48,063 nt of DNA from Acidobacteriota bacterium (GTDB taxonomy: Bacteria; Acidobacteriota; Vicinamibacteria; Fen-336), in assembly GCA_003223555.1 (NCBI GenBank), contig QHVM01000045.1, forward strand, positions 1 through 48,063, written 5' to 3'. The position numbers and the translations under genes are program-made. Shown here piece after piece: positions 21,529 through 29,754 of the stretch; position 1 is the first letter of the stretch, and every line of letters begins with the position of its first letter. Under the pieces are notes generated by a model that had not been told where the DNA came from, ran no database searches, and was given only the letters and a program-made list of their open reading frames with translations.

Positions 21529-22076
21529 GCGGCAAGCCTTACAAGGAAACCCTTCGCCCGCGCGGCGTCGTGGGGAAGACGCGGCTTCCAGTCCTTCGAC
21601 GGCGCGAGGTCAAGTCCTTCCGGCGGTTCCACTTCACGTCGAGCGCGGGCGCTGGCACATATCCTGCTTCGCTTGTTTGCGGATCGTCGCCGAGGAGGTC
21701 ATGCTGTGAGGTTGAGAGCCACGGGCCCATTGGGCGCCCTGAGCGGCCACGGACCGTCGCTGCCCCGGACGGTGCCCAGGCAGAAGCGAGGCTTCGCCAC
21801 CAGCCACTGCGCGGGCGCCTCGATCTCGTACGCGCACGGCCCTCGCGAAGCGGGCGCATACCAGTTCGACCGCGAATGCTTCTGCCTGAGCCCCGAGGCC
21901 CACGGCGCGCAGTTCCTCGACAGCGTCGACCCGCCCTGGCGGAAGGGCAACGCCTAGACCGATCGGGTCGAGTCGGCCGAGCGCATCGAGGTGTGGCGGA
22001 ACGGCGAGGGCGGGGGCGGTCACGGATTCTTCGCCGGGTCGTAGACAGCGGCTCCGGAGAAGGAGATCCTCCCTCC
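21529..22076. other. Gene-poor region with a decayed ORF
   Basis: The 548 bp between the membrane protein and the lipoprotein hold no intact gene I can support. In one plus-strand frame, 21673-22044 reads like a decayed protein: a 94-codon stretch containing YQFDRECFCLSPEAHG, then TAG at 21955-21957, then a further 28 codons (RVESAERIEVWRNGEG) to a second TAG. The ECFC motif faintly recalls the DUF6174-type lipoproteins, but this is a guess. Confidence 0.3.
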
Positions 22077-22670
22077 GTGGGTCGTTTGGCGCCGGCGCTG
22101 CCCTTGGTCGTCGCGGTGGCGGCCTGTGGCGGGAGCAACCCCGCCGCCGCTCCGTCTCCCACCCCACTGCCCCCGACCACGACACTGGCGCCCGCCACGC
22201 TCGCCGACCTTTCCGCGGCGGTGACGTCGCCGGACCAGAACCATCAATTGAACTGCCGTGACGACGTCCACGCGCGGGTCACGCTGACGAACCGCGCGGC
22301 GAGCGGCATCGTGGCGACGGGCGTCCGCAAGTCGAGCAACAGTCTGTCCGGGGGCTGCGTGTCGGCCGACGACTTCACCTACCGGATCCTGCCCCAGCTT
22401 GTCGCCCCGAACAGCACGAGCGTCGTCATGGATCGGGTGCTGTACGACGGCGGCTCCGGCTGCTGCACCAACCCGAAGCAGTGCGGTGGCACGTGCGACA
22501 TCGAGGAGGTGTTCACCGTGGTCACCGAGATCGGCTCGGTGCCGGCCGGGCAGTTCGTCTACACGCTGGAGTTCTCCGGCTGCGACGCGTGCGGCGCGTC
22601 CGCGACCTCGAGAAGGTCGTGCCGGCCCTTCTCTCAAGCAGCCGCGGCGGCCTCGATGAGTTCGCGGTAG
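22077..22670 (+). CDS. Cysteine-rich putative lipoprotein
   Basis: A 197-aa protein starting at GTG 22077 after a GGAGAAGGAG site. Residues 1-17 are a short hydrophobic signal (MGRLAPALPLVVAVAA), followed by Cys in AACGGSN. This looks like a lipobox, so it is probably lipid-anchored. A Pro/Thr linker (PSPTPLPPTTT) leads to a globular part with many cysteines (NCRDDVH, GGCVSADD, SGCCTNPKQCGGTC, SGCDACG), probably disulfide-bonded outside the cytoplasm. I do not recognise the family. The C-terminal 12 codons overlap the convergent glycosyltransferase end (22634), so the true C-terminus may have been altered. Confidence 0.5.
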   Translation: MGRLAPALPLVVAVAACGGSNPAAAPSPTPLPPTTTLAPATLADLSAAVTSPDQNHQLNCRDDVHARVTLTNRAASGIVATGVRKSSNSLSGGCVSADDFTYRILPQLVAPNSTSVVMDRVLYDGGSGCCTNPKQCGGTCDIEEVFTVVTEIGSVPAGQFVYTLEFSGCDACGASATSRRSCRPFSQAAAAASMSSR

Positions 22671-23768
22671 CGCGCCAGCACGGCCTCCCAGCGGTAGTTC
22701 TCCCGGACGTACTGCCGGCCGTTCTCGCCCATGGCCCGGCGCAGCTCGGCGTCGTGGCTCAGGAGCCGGAACGCCTCGGCGAACTCGTCGGCGCCCTCGT
22801 AGTAGAGGCCGCCGTTGGCCCGCCGGCAATGGTCCTGCAGCACCGCCGAGCGCGCGTTCACGAGACCGGGCACGCCGAGGGCGAAGGCTTCGAGGAGCAC
22901 GATCGAGAGGCTCTCGTAGGGGCCCGGGCAGAGAACGAAGTCCGCCCCGGCCAGCGCGGCCGCCTTCTCCTCCTCGGGGAGGTAGCCGAGGTAGCGCACG
23001 CCCTTCACCGCCGGCGAGGGCATGGCGAGGTTGCCGATGAGCAGCAGCTCGGGCGCTCGCGCGTGGTCGATGCGGTAGCGCTCGTAGAAGTCCAGCATCT
23101 CGGCGCAGCCCTTGACGCGCGCGAAAACCGGCCCGGTCGGGCGAGGGCGGGGCGTCGACCCCGATCCCAGCCACCGTGGCCGGCCGGCCGGTGAGCGGGA
23201 AGCGGGCGCGGACGAGGGCTTCTTCCGCGGGGGTGAGGAAGGCGAACGCGCGCGGCAGGGCGAACATCTCGCGGTAGATCCCGAAGCGCAGGGGCGGCTC
23301 GTCGTGCGTCGTCGGCACCAGGACCGAGCGGCCGGGAGCGGCCCTCAGGCCCCAGAAGGTCGGATAGTAGAGGTACGTGAAGAACATCACGGCGTGGAAT
23401 CGCTCGCGAGACGCGTCCAGCTCGCGAACCAGGGCCGGCACGTAGGGGCCCTGCCGGCGCAGCCAGTCCAGCTCCTCGTCCCTCCCGTGCGGCCGGCCGT
23501 AGAGCGCCTCCGAGAATCGGTTGAACTCCTCGAGGTCCCGCTCGTCCTCGACCGGGAAGCGCCGCACCTCGACGCCCGCCATCCACTCGGTTCCCGCCGG
23601 CAGCTCGTTGCGCCAGCTCACGTAGTCGCGGGCGCAGGTGGTCAGCACCGTCACGCGGTACAGCGCGGCCAGCCGCTCGGCGACGGCCCGGGCCAGCGAC
23701 TCGGATCCCCCGGTGACGTCCGGCCCGTAGCGCTGTACGACCACCGCCAGCGCCGGGCGGGCCGGCAT
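22634..23768 (-). CDS. GT4-type glycosyltransferase (frame-broken)
   Basis: The gene starts at ATG 23768, sharing one base with the stop of the upstream glycosyltransferase (TGATG). The N-terminal Rossmann half (VVVQRYGPDVTGGSESLARA, TCARDYVSWRNELPAG, THDEPPLRFGIYREMF) is in one frame to about 23120. The C-terminal half (KGCAEMLDFYERYR, LGYLPEEEKAAALAGADFVL, GPYESLSIVLLEAFALGVP) is in another. At the junction the usual GT4 strand (PFVLYVGRVD-like) is missing, which suggests about 40-50 nt have been lost. The E-x7-E region (ESLSIVLLE) is present. It is probably an envelope polysaccharide or LPS glycosyltransferase, last in the STAS/UbiA/GT4 operon. Confidence 0.8.
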
Positions 23769-24829
23769 CAGAGCGACTCCAGGTAACCCGCCAGCGCCGC
23801 CTCCACCGCCGGGGGGGCGAAGGCCTGCAGCCGGCGGCGCTGCCCGGCCAGGACCGACTCGCGCAGGGCGGCGTCCGCGACGAGGCGGTGGGCCATCTCG
23901 GCCACCTCGTCGAGCCGGCCGTCCGTGAACTGCACCCCCGCGTCTCCGAGCGTGTCGGGGACCGCGCTCGTCCGATGGGCCAGCACGGGCACGTCCATCA
24001 GCATCGCCTCCACCAGAGGCACGCCGAAGCCCTCGTGGTCGCTGGCGGAGACGAACAGGTCGGCCGTCTCGTAGCACGCCAGCAGCTCGGCGTGGTCCAC
24101 GTGGCCGGTGAAGACCACCTCCGCGGGGGTGAAGCCCTGCTCGTAGAAGAAGGACTGCAGCGCGTCGTAGTAGGAGCGCCGCCGGGGCAGCTTGCCCACC
24201 AGCAGCAGCCGCATGTCGGGGGAGATGAAGCGCCGCCAGTACGCGGCGAGGCGGATCAGCTGCTCCTGACGCTTGTTGGGAGCGATCCGGCCCACGAAGA
24301 CGAGGTTCGTCCGGCCGTCGTCGAGCATCCGGCGCAGCACCGGGTGCGACGGCTCGCGATAGCGCCGGAAGTCGAGGTAGATGGGCAGCACGCCGGTGCG
24401 GCCGAAGCCCGCCGCCTCCAGCTCCCGCCGGTTGAACTCGCTGTCGGCCAGGCCCAGGTCGACGTGGGGAGCGAGGCCCCGGAACTCCTCGGTTCCGATC
24501 GCGCAGATGCGCACCATCTCCGGGTCGTGGTCCACGAAGAACTCGGGCGGCGTGACGTTGTGGTGGAGGAGCACCCGCTTGCCGCGGTGCGACGCCAGGG
24601 CGGCGCTGAGCGGCGACGGCAGCGCGTAATGGAGGATCACCACGTCGCTCGCCGCGCCCGCGCGCCACTCCGAGAACGGCCGGCCGTCTCCGGCGAGGTC
24701 CTCGTCCAGTTCCAGGGCATAGACGTCGGCCTGGTGGCCCCAGGCGCGGAACGCGTCCCGCATGAGCCGTGCGGAGTCGCCGATGGCATCGCCCCGGTGG
24801 AGGGCGGGCACCCACTGGTCGACCCTCAA
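23768..24829 (-). CDS. GT4-family glycosyltransferase
   Basis: A 353-aa retaining glycosyltransferase of GT-B fold. N-terminal residues include HRGDAIGDSARLMRDAF and LHHNVTPPEFF. The hinge and C-domain have DSEFNRRELEAAGF, NLVFVGRIAPNKRQEQLI and FTGHVDHAELLACYETADLF, with the acidic EHE/E motif in SASDHEGFGVPLVEAML. The start is TTG 24829, overlapping the stop of the upstream gene as TTGA. It is closely related to that upstream product, so the two probably arose by tandem duplication. Sugar and acceptor are unknown. Confidence 0.88.
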   Translation of the reverse strand: MRVDQWVPALHRGDAIGDSARLMRDAFRAWGHQADVYALELDEDLAGDGRPFSEWRAGAASDVVILHYALPSPLSAALASHRGKRVLLHHNVTPPEFFVDHDPEMVRICAIGTEEFRGLAPHVDLGLADSEFNRRELEAAGFGRTGVLPIYLDFRRYREPSHPVLRRMLDDGRTNLVFVGRIAPNKRQEQLIRLAAYWRRFISPDMRLLLVGKLPRRRSYYDALQSFFYEQGFTPAEVVFTGHVDHAELLACYETADLFVSASDHEGFGVPLVEAMLMDVPVLAHRTSAVPDTLGDAGVQFTDGRLDEVAEMAHRLVADAALRESVLAGQRRRLQAFAPPAVEAALAGYLESL

Positions 24830-25902
24830 CGACAGAGCACCGGCGCCAGCCGCTCGCGCAGGAGGGCCGGGAAGTCGATGGCCCGGACCGCGGCCAGCGC
24901 CCTCTCCTGGCTGCGCAGCACCGCGGAGCGCAAGGCGGCGTCTCCCCGCACGAGCCGGATCAGCTCCGCCACCGCCTCCGGCCGCTTGTCGCGGAGCAGG
25001 ATCCCGCCTCCCCGCAGCGTCTCGGCCACCGCGCCGGCGTCGTAGGCGACGACCGGGAGGCCAAAGGCCATGGCCTCCAGCAGCGGCACGCAGTAGCCCT
25101 CGTGCTCGGACAGGCAGAGGAACAGGTCGGACACCCCGTAGTAGGCGCGCAGGTCGTCGTCGTCGACGTGGCCGGTGAAGACCACCTCATCGAGCCGCAG
25201 CTCGCGCACGCGCTCCTGCAGCCGGTCGTAGTAGCGCTCGTGGCCGCGGTGGTCGCCCACCAGGAGCAGGCGGGAGCGGGGCTCGACGTGGCGCTGGTAG
25301 AGGGCGAAGACGCCGACGAGGTCCTCGATGCGCTTGTTGGGGATGATGCGGCCCACGAAGAGCACGTTCACCCGGCCGTCCTCGTAGAGGCGGCGGGCGA
25401 CCGGCGAGACCGGCCGCCGGTACTCGTCCAGGTCGAGGACGATCGGGAGCACCGCCGTGCGCCGGTAGCCGGCCGCTTCCAGCTCGCGCCGGTTGAACTC
25501 GCTGTCGGCCAGGCCCAGCTCGGTGCGGGAGGCGAAGGCGGCCAGCTCACGCCGCCCGTGGTGGCACAGACCGGCCAGGTGCGGGTGGAAGCCCAGGAAC
25601 CAGTCGGCGGGAGTTATGTTGTGGTACACGCTCACCAGCCGGTCGGGGGCGCGGTGGATGAGACGCCCGGCCGCGCTCCCGATGGAGAAGTGGAAGAGGC
25701 AGACCGTCTCCGGCGACGACACCTCGGCGTACTCCCAGAGCGGGCGGGCGAGGTGGGCCATCCGGGGATGCACCCTCTCCGCGAAGATGTCGGAGTCGAA
25801 GCCGGCCCGGCGCAGGTGGCCCTGGATGGCCAGGGCCTCGTTGCCGATCGCGTCTCCGTAGGAGAGGGCGGCCAGGAGCTGGTGGACCCGCCGCGGGGTC
25901 AA
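24826..25902 (-). CDS. GT4-family glycosyltransferase
   Basis: A 358-aa GT-B glycosyltransferase. Motifs: HQLLAALSYGDAIGNEALAI, VYHNITPADWFLGFHP, DSEFNRRELEAAGYRRTAVL, NVLFVGRIIPNKRIEDLV, FTGHVDDDDLRAYY and the catalytic-type CLSEHEGYCVPLLEAMAFG. The start is TTG 25902, overlapping the stop of the coiled-coil gene (TTGA), the same arrangement as at the next junction downstream. The length fits stand-alone GT4 enzymes. It probably adds a sugar to a lipid-linked oligosaccharide made with the prenyl-phosphate pathway encoded upstream; this is inferred from context. Confidence 0.88.
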   Translation of the reverse strand: MTPRRVHQLLAALSYGDAIGNEALAIQGHLRRAGFDSDIFAERVHPRMAHLARPLWEYAEVSSPETVCLFHFSIGSAAGRLIHRAPDRLVSVYHNITPADWFLGFHPHLAGLCHHGRRELAAFASRTELGLADSEFNRRELEAAGYRRTAVLPIVLDLDEYRRPVSPVARRLYEDGRVNVLFVGRIIPNKRIEDLVGVFALYQRHVEPRSRLLLVGDHRGHERYYDRLQERVRELRLDEVVFTGHVDDDDLRAYYGVSDLFLCLSEHEGYCVPLLEAMAFGLPVVAYDAGAVAETLRGGGILLRDKRPEAVAELIRLVRGDAALRSAVLRSQERALAAVRAIDFPALLRERLAPVLCR

Positions 25903-26430
25903 CTCGGGCCGTCCCCCCCGCCGCGCGCCTGCGGGCCGCGGTCGCGCAGATCCAGCATCGCCTCCAGCGTCTTCTCCCGCCGGGCCTGCATCTCCACGCG
26001 CCCCTGGAGCTCCAGGGCGCGGTTCTTCAGCTCCTGCACCTCGAGGTTCAGGCGCGTCATCTCCACCACGAGGTTGTGCAGCAGGTGGACGGTGTAGGTG
26101 TTGAGGTCGGACTGCCGGGACAGGGCCGAGATCATGGGCGTCGGGTTCCAGAAGAGCTTCTGGACCGGCCGCAGGAGGCCCCGCACCGCCTCCAGGATCC
26201 GGCCCGCGGCGCCCCGGCTGCTGCGGTAGGGCGTGGCGGGATCGAACGAGTAGTTCCACCGCTCCGGGTGGGCCCGGAACTCCGAGAGCAGGTCGGGCTT
26301 GGTGCTCCGCGATCTCCCGCACCTCCTCGTCGGTGAGCAGGCCCTTCCGGCGCTTCTCCTCGATGCGCTCGCGGATCTGGCGCATGATCGCTTCGACGTC
26401 GACGCCCGAGGCCCGCATCTCGAAGCTCAT
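25899..26430 (-). CDS. Coiled-coil protein of a polysaccharide locus (frame-broken)
   Basis: ATG 26430 begins MSFEMRASGVDVEAIMRQIR, a basic helical segment (ERIEEKRRKGLLTDEEVREIAEH). Near 26300 the reading must change frame to continue KPDLLSEFRAHPERWNYSFD, then LFWNPTPMISALSRQSDLNT, and a long coiled coil (MTRLNLEVQELKNRALELQG) ending at TGA 25899. A stretch of tens of bases seems to be missing at the junction. Similar helical regions are found at the N-termini of glycosyltransferases and methyltransferases in O-antigen loci. It could be a scaffold for the GT4 enzymes encoded next, but no activity can be assigned. It lies 7 nt after the UbiA gene stop. Confidence 0.62.
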
Positions 26431-26437
26431 CGCGCCG

Positions 26438-27334
26438 TCACCGGCGCAGGGGAACGGGCGCGCCCCGGGCGGTGTAGACGATGGCCACCACCGTCGCCGC
26501 CCATAGCGCCACCGCCAGCAGGAGCGGCCGGTCGGTCAGGAGCACGTCGCTCGGGCTGCCCCCCTTCTCCTTCTGATGCACCAGATAAAGATAGCGGAAG
26601 ATGCCGTAGAGCACGAAAGGGATCGTCCAGGCCAGACGGCTGGTCTGGAACTTCTGCCGCGTCTCCTCGGCGGTCGTGTAGAAGGCATATGCGGTCAGGC
26701 AGGAAGCGGTGACGACCCCGATCATCTGGTCGAGCAGGTAGGGGCTGTACTCGGCCAGGATCGCGCGATGGCCGGTGGCCGCGCTGCTGAGCGAGGTCAG
26801 CTCGTGCCGGCGCTTGGACAGGCCCAGGAACAGGGCCAGCAGCACCGTGCAGATCAGCAGCCAGTCGCTCACCGCCACCCCGATCGCCGCTCCCCCGGCC
26901 GCGGCCCGGATCACGAAACCGATGCTCAGCGAGAGCACGTCCACGATGACGACGTCCTTCAGCCGGAGCGAGTAGAGCAGGTTGAGGGCCAGGTAGGCGG
27001 CCGCGCAGGCCAGGAAGGCGGGCCCGAGGGCCCACGACCCGGCCAGGCCGGCGAGGCCCAGCCCGGCCGCGAGGGCGGCCGCAGCCCGCACCGGCAGCTC
27101 GCCGCTCGCCACCGGCCGCCGGCGCTTCACGGGATGCAGCCGGTCGCGCTCCACGTCGGTGACGTCGTTCAGGAGGTAGACGGCGCCGGAGAGTCCGCAG
27201 AAGAGGACGAAGGCCAGCAGCGAGCGGAGGAGCGGGCCGCGCTCGAAGAGGTGCTTCGAGAAGGCCAGGGCCGCGAACACCACCAGGTTCTTCGTCCACT
27301 GGTGGGGCCGCAGGGAGACGACGATCGCCCGCAG
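26438..27334 (-). CDS. UbiA-family prenyltransferase, decaprenyl-phosphate phosphoribosyltransferase-like
   Basis: A membrane prenyltransferase of about 298 aa with about 8-9 helices. It has the UbiA Asp-rich motif [19 protein letters not shown] and a second site around [11 protein letters not shown]. The combination [19 protein letters not shown] at the N-terminus is typical of the decaprenyl-phosphate phosphoribosyltransferase group, which transfers 5-phosphoribose from PRPP to a polyprenyl phosphate. No ATG, GTG or TTG precedes the conserved RPHQWTKN region. A CTG at 27334, 4 nt after AGGGG, is the best start; the first standard start, GTG 27283, would cut the motif off. It lies 7 nt downstream of the STAS gene. 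It probably supplies a lipid-linked pentose for the adjacent glycosyltransferases. Confidence 0.82.
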   Translation of the reverse strand: MRAIVVSLRPHQWTKNLVVFAALAFSKHLFERGPLLRSLLAFVLFCGLSGAVYLLNDVTDVERDRLHPVKRRRPVASGELPVRAAAALAAGLGLAGLAGSWALGPAFLACAAAYLALNLLYSLRLKDVVIVDVLSLSIGFVIRAAAGGAAIGVAVSDWLLICTVLLALFLGLSKRRHELTSLSSAATGHRAILAEYSPYLLDQMIGVVTASCLTAYAFYTTAEETRQKFQTSRLAWTIPFVLYGIFRYLYLVHQKEKGGSPSDVLLTDRPLLLAVALWAATVVAIVYTARGAPVPLRR

Positions 27335-27341
27335 TCGTCCC

Positions 27342-27677
27342 CTAGAAGCTCCGCACGGCCTCGTCTTCCGAGTCGTAGGTCTCGAAGACGGTGAGGAGCT
27401 TGGTGATGGCCAGCAGGTCCTGGATCTTCTTGGTCAGGTTCAGCAGCTTCAGCTTCCCGCCCTTGCGGCTGACGGTGGTGTAGCAGCGCACGATCTCGCC
27501 GAGACCGGCCGAGTCCACGTACGGGACGTCGGCCAGGTTCAGGAGGATCTTGCCCCGTCCGCCATCCACCAGCCTCGTCACGGCGTCGCGGAGAGCGTCG
27601 TCCCCCTCGCCGATCAGGATCTTCCCGTGGAGGTCGAGTATGGTGACGTCACCGACCTGGCGCTCGACGATCTTCAT
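27342..27677 (-). CDS. STAS-domain anti-sigma-factor antagonist-like protein
   Basis: A 111-aa single STAS domain. It begins [20 protein letters not shown] and has the conserved phosphorylatable serine region [16 protein letters not shown], as in SpoIIAA/RsbV proteins. Such proteins bind an anti-sigma factor or a related partner when the serine is unphosphorylated. ATG 27677 follows a GGGGGAAA site. It is the first gene of an operon with the UbiA and GT4 genes and has its own TTGACA promoter. No anti-sigma kinase or sigma factor is nearby, so the partner is unknown. Polysaccharide loci in several phyla contain STAS proteins, which suggests a regulatory switch for glycan output. Confidence 0.88.
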   Translation of the reverse strand: MKIVERQVGDVTILDLHGKILIGEGDDALRDAVTRLVDGGRGKILLNLADVPYVDSAGLGEIVRCYTTVSRKGGKLKLLNLTKKIQDLLAITKLLTVFETYDSEDEAVRSF

Positions 27678-27720
27678 GGCGGTTTCCCCCTGCGGCGACA
27701 ATTACTTGCGAGGAGCGGCC

Positions 27721-27750
27721 ACGCTATCACAGCCTCTCCACGGCTGTCAA
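27721..27750 (-). promoter_or_regulatory. Sigma-70-type promoter for the STAS-UbiA-GT4 operon
   Basis: On the minus strand TTGACA (27750-27745) is followed after 18 nt by TAGCGT (27726-27721), with TGA just before it. The -10 is identical to the one at 12335-12340. It ends 44 nt upstream of ATG 27677. Confidence 0.62.
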
Positions 27751-27785
27751 CGCAGGGGCCAGCTATGCTAGGGTCGTCGGGTCCC

Positions 27786-28787
27786 ATGGACCTGCGCGAG
27801 CGTCTGCACGGGAAGGCGCGCGAGGCCGGCCGGCACGTGGTCCTCCCCGAAGGGGCGGAGCCCCGGACGGTGCAGGCGGCGGCGACCGCCGCCCGCAAGG
27901 GGCTCGCTCGCATCACGCTGCTCGGCGAGCCGGAAAAGGTGCTCGATGGGGCGCGGGCGGCGGGGGTGGACCTCTCGGGTGTCGTCGTCGAGGCGGTGCC
28001 CCGGGAGGGCCGCGAGGTCGAGGCCGCGCTGCGCGCATATGTCGAGCGCGTCCGTCACCGGGGCATCGGCGCCGAAGAGGCCCGCGAGCACCTCGCCGAC
28101 CCGCTGCTGTGGGCCGCGCTCGGCGTCGCCGGCGGCCGCTTCCATGGATTCGTGGCCGGCGCCCTCGCCAGCACCGCCCGGACGCTGCGCGCCGCCCTGC
28201 GCGGGATCGGGGTGCGCGCCGGGGTGGCCCGGCTCTCGTCCTTCATGCTGATGCTCACGTCGCGTCCGGAGCTGGGAGAAAGCGGCGCGCTCCTCTTCGC
28301 CGATTGCGGCGTGAACCCCGACCCCTCGGCCGCCGAGCTGGCCGAGATCGCGCTCCTGGCCGCCGAGAACGCCCGCCGGTTCCTGGAGGCGGCGCCACGG
28401 GTGGCCCTGCTCTCGTTCTCCACCCGCGGCAGCGCCGACCATCCGCGGTCCCGCAAGGTGGCCGAGGCGGCGCGCATCGTCAGGGCGCGGGCGCCGGAGC
28501 TGGCCGCCGACGGCGAGCTGCAGCTGGATGCCGCCCTCGTGCCGGAGGTGGCGGCGAGCAAGGCCGAGGGCAGCCCGGTCGCCGGCCGTGCCAACGTCCT
28601 GGTCTTCCCCGACCTGGACGCCGGGAACATCGGATACAAGCTGGTGGAGCGCATCGCCGGAGCGCGCGCCATCGGTCCCATCCTGCAGGGCCTCGCCCGC
28701 CCCGCCAACGACCTCTCCCGCGGCTGCTCGGTAGAGGACATCGTGGACGTCATCGCAGTCACCGCGGTACAGGCGGCCGCCGAGTGA
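27786..28787 (+). CDS. pta: Phosphate acetyltransferase/butyryltransferase family protein
   Basis: A 333-aa enzyme matching the short form of phosphotransacetylase, which converts acetyl-CoA and phosphate to acetyl phosphate. Motifs: [15 protein letters not shown] at the N-terminus, then [57 protein letters not shown] and a C-terminal [35 protein letters not shown] 27786 is chosen; ATG 27765 is in frame but lies within a possible -10 (TATGCT 27764-27769). It is divergent from the STAS operon. No acetate kinase gene is adjacent. Relatives include phosphate butyryltransferases, so the acyl specificity is not certain. Confidence 0.88.
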   Translation: MDLRERLHGKAREAGRHVVLPEGAEPRTVQAAATAARKGLARITLLGEPEKVLDGARAAGVDLSGVVVEAVPREGREVEAALRAYVERVRHRGIGAEEAREHLADPLLWAALGVAGGRFHGFVAGALASTARTLRAALRGIGVRAGVARLSSFMLMLTSRPELGESGALLFADCGVNPDPSAAELAEIALLAAENARRFLEAAPRVALLSFSTRGSADHPRSRKVAEAARIVRARAPELAADGELQLDAALVPEVAASKAEGSPVAGRANVLVFPDLDAGNIGYKLVERIAGARAIGPILQGLARPANDLSRGCSVEDIVDVIAVTAVQAAAE

Positions 28788-28915
28788 CAGCGACCGGCTT
28801 GGGGCTTCGGCGAGCGCCGGAAGGCCACACCACGGCTCTCGCCGGGGTCGGGGAAAATCTAGGGCGCCGCGGGGTCGCTGTTCCCGCGGTACGACAGGTT
28901 TGGAGGGAGGAGCGG

Positions 28916-29209
28916 CTAGATCACGGCCGCTTTGCGCTGCTGGAAGCACTCCTTGCAGTAGACCGGCCTGCCCTGGGTGGGCTTGAAGGGCACGGTGGTC
29001 TCCTTGCCGCACTGGGAACAGGTCGCGGTTGTCTCGATGCGCTCTCGCTGGGGATGGTTCAAGCGCGAGTTGCGCTTGGCCTTGCACTCCTTGCACCGCT
29101 TGGGCTCGTTCTTGAAGTTCTTGTCCGCGTAGAAGAGCTGCTCGCCCGCGGTCCACACGAACGGCTGATGACACTCGACGCAAACCAGCGTCTTGTCTCG
29201 GTACTCCAT
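28916..29209 (-). CDS. Zinc-ribbon protein with two CxxC pairs
   Basis: A 97-aa protein starting at ATG 29209 behind a GAGAGG site. It has two zinc-ribbon units. The first is DKTLVCVECHQPFVWTAGEQ with the second cysteine pair in KRCKECKAKRN. The second is TATCSQCGKETTVPF with YCKECFQQRK. The family is a probable zinc-ribbon domain found widely in bacteria, without assigned biochemistry; such proteins often bind nucleic acid or protein partners. It is co-oriented and close to rpsU, which may indicate a translation- or growth-linked role. That link is only contextual. Confidence 0.82.
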   Translation of the reverse strand: MEYRDKTLVCVECHQPFVWTAGEQLFYADKNFKNEPKRCKECKAKRNSRLNHPQRERIETTATCSQCGKETTVPFKPTQGRPVYCKECFQQRKAAVI

Positions 29210-29261
29210 GGCCTCTCGCATTTCGCTCGCGCGGGAGAGGTCCCGCGCTCGCATTTGAGCT

Positions 29262-29283
29262 GGGGGGACTGTCCGGTCCCCCC
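29262..29283 (-). terminator. Strong hairpin after rpsU
   Basis: GGGGGGAC (29262-29269) pairs with GTCCCCCC (29276-29283) across a 6-nt loop, 47 nt beyond the rpsU stop. No U-tract follows on the minus strand, so it may only attenuate transcription into the zinc-ribbon gene. A second stem, GCGCGGGA-gaggt-CCCGCGC-like, lies at about 29230-29249. Confidence 0.45.
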
Positions 29284-29330
29284 ACGCCCCCCGCGGCTTC
29301 CCCACGGGACGGTTCGACGTGCTCGCTATT

Positions 29331-29528
29331 TCACTCCGTCTCGCGGCGGATCTTCTTGCGGTTCCTCTTGCGGGCCAGCGCCTGCTTGGCGCGGCGCTTG
29401 TCGCCCGGCTTCAGATAGAAGCTGTGCTTCTTGATGTCCTTGATGATGTCTTCCTGCTGGACCTTCCGCTTGAAGCGACGGAGGGCATTCTCGATCGACT
29501 CACCCTCCTGCAGTTTGATCTCGGCCAA
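29331..29528 (-). CDS. rpsU: Small ribosomal subunit protein bS21
   Basis: A 65-aa basic protein of the S21 family. It binds the 30S platform near the 3' end of 16S rRNA and helps initiation. The family signature EGESIENALRRFKRKVQQ is followed by DIKKHSFYLKPGDKRRAK and a very basic tail (ALARKRNRKKIRRETE). The start is TTG 29528, since no ATG or GTG precedes it in frame at the right distance, and GGGGGG lies about 9 nt upstream. A TTGACA promoter about 100 nt upstream drives it. Confidence 0.95.
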   Translation of the reverse strand: MAEIKLQEGESIENALRRFKRKVQQEDIIKDIKKHSFYLKPGDKRRAKQALARKRNRKKIRRETE

Positions 29529-29623
29529 AACCTGAACACCCCCCAGTCTTTTGGATAATTTGTGAGAACCGAGCCGCCTCTTCCTCCGATCAGGGGCAGG
29601 TCACGGAGCCCAGATCGGCGCGA

Positions 29624-29653
29624 ATCCTAGGCAGATCGCGCAACACGTGTCAA
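29624..29653 (-). promoter_or_regulatory. Sigma-70-type promoter for rpsU
   Basis: On the minus strand TTGACA (29653-29648), an 18-nt spacer and TAGGAT (29629-29624). The leader before the rpsU start would be about 90 nt. Confidence 0.65.
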
Positions 29654-29754
29654 GGAAATAATGGCGGCTCAGCGGCATACGAGGATTGTCGCCCAGCGTG
29701 GCGGAGCGCGCAAAGTCAGCGCCGGTGCACGTCGTCTCGCTAAAAACTTCTATA

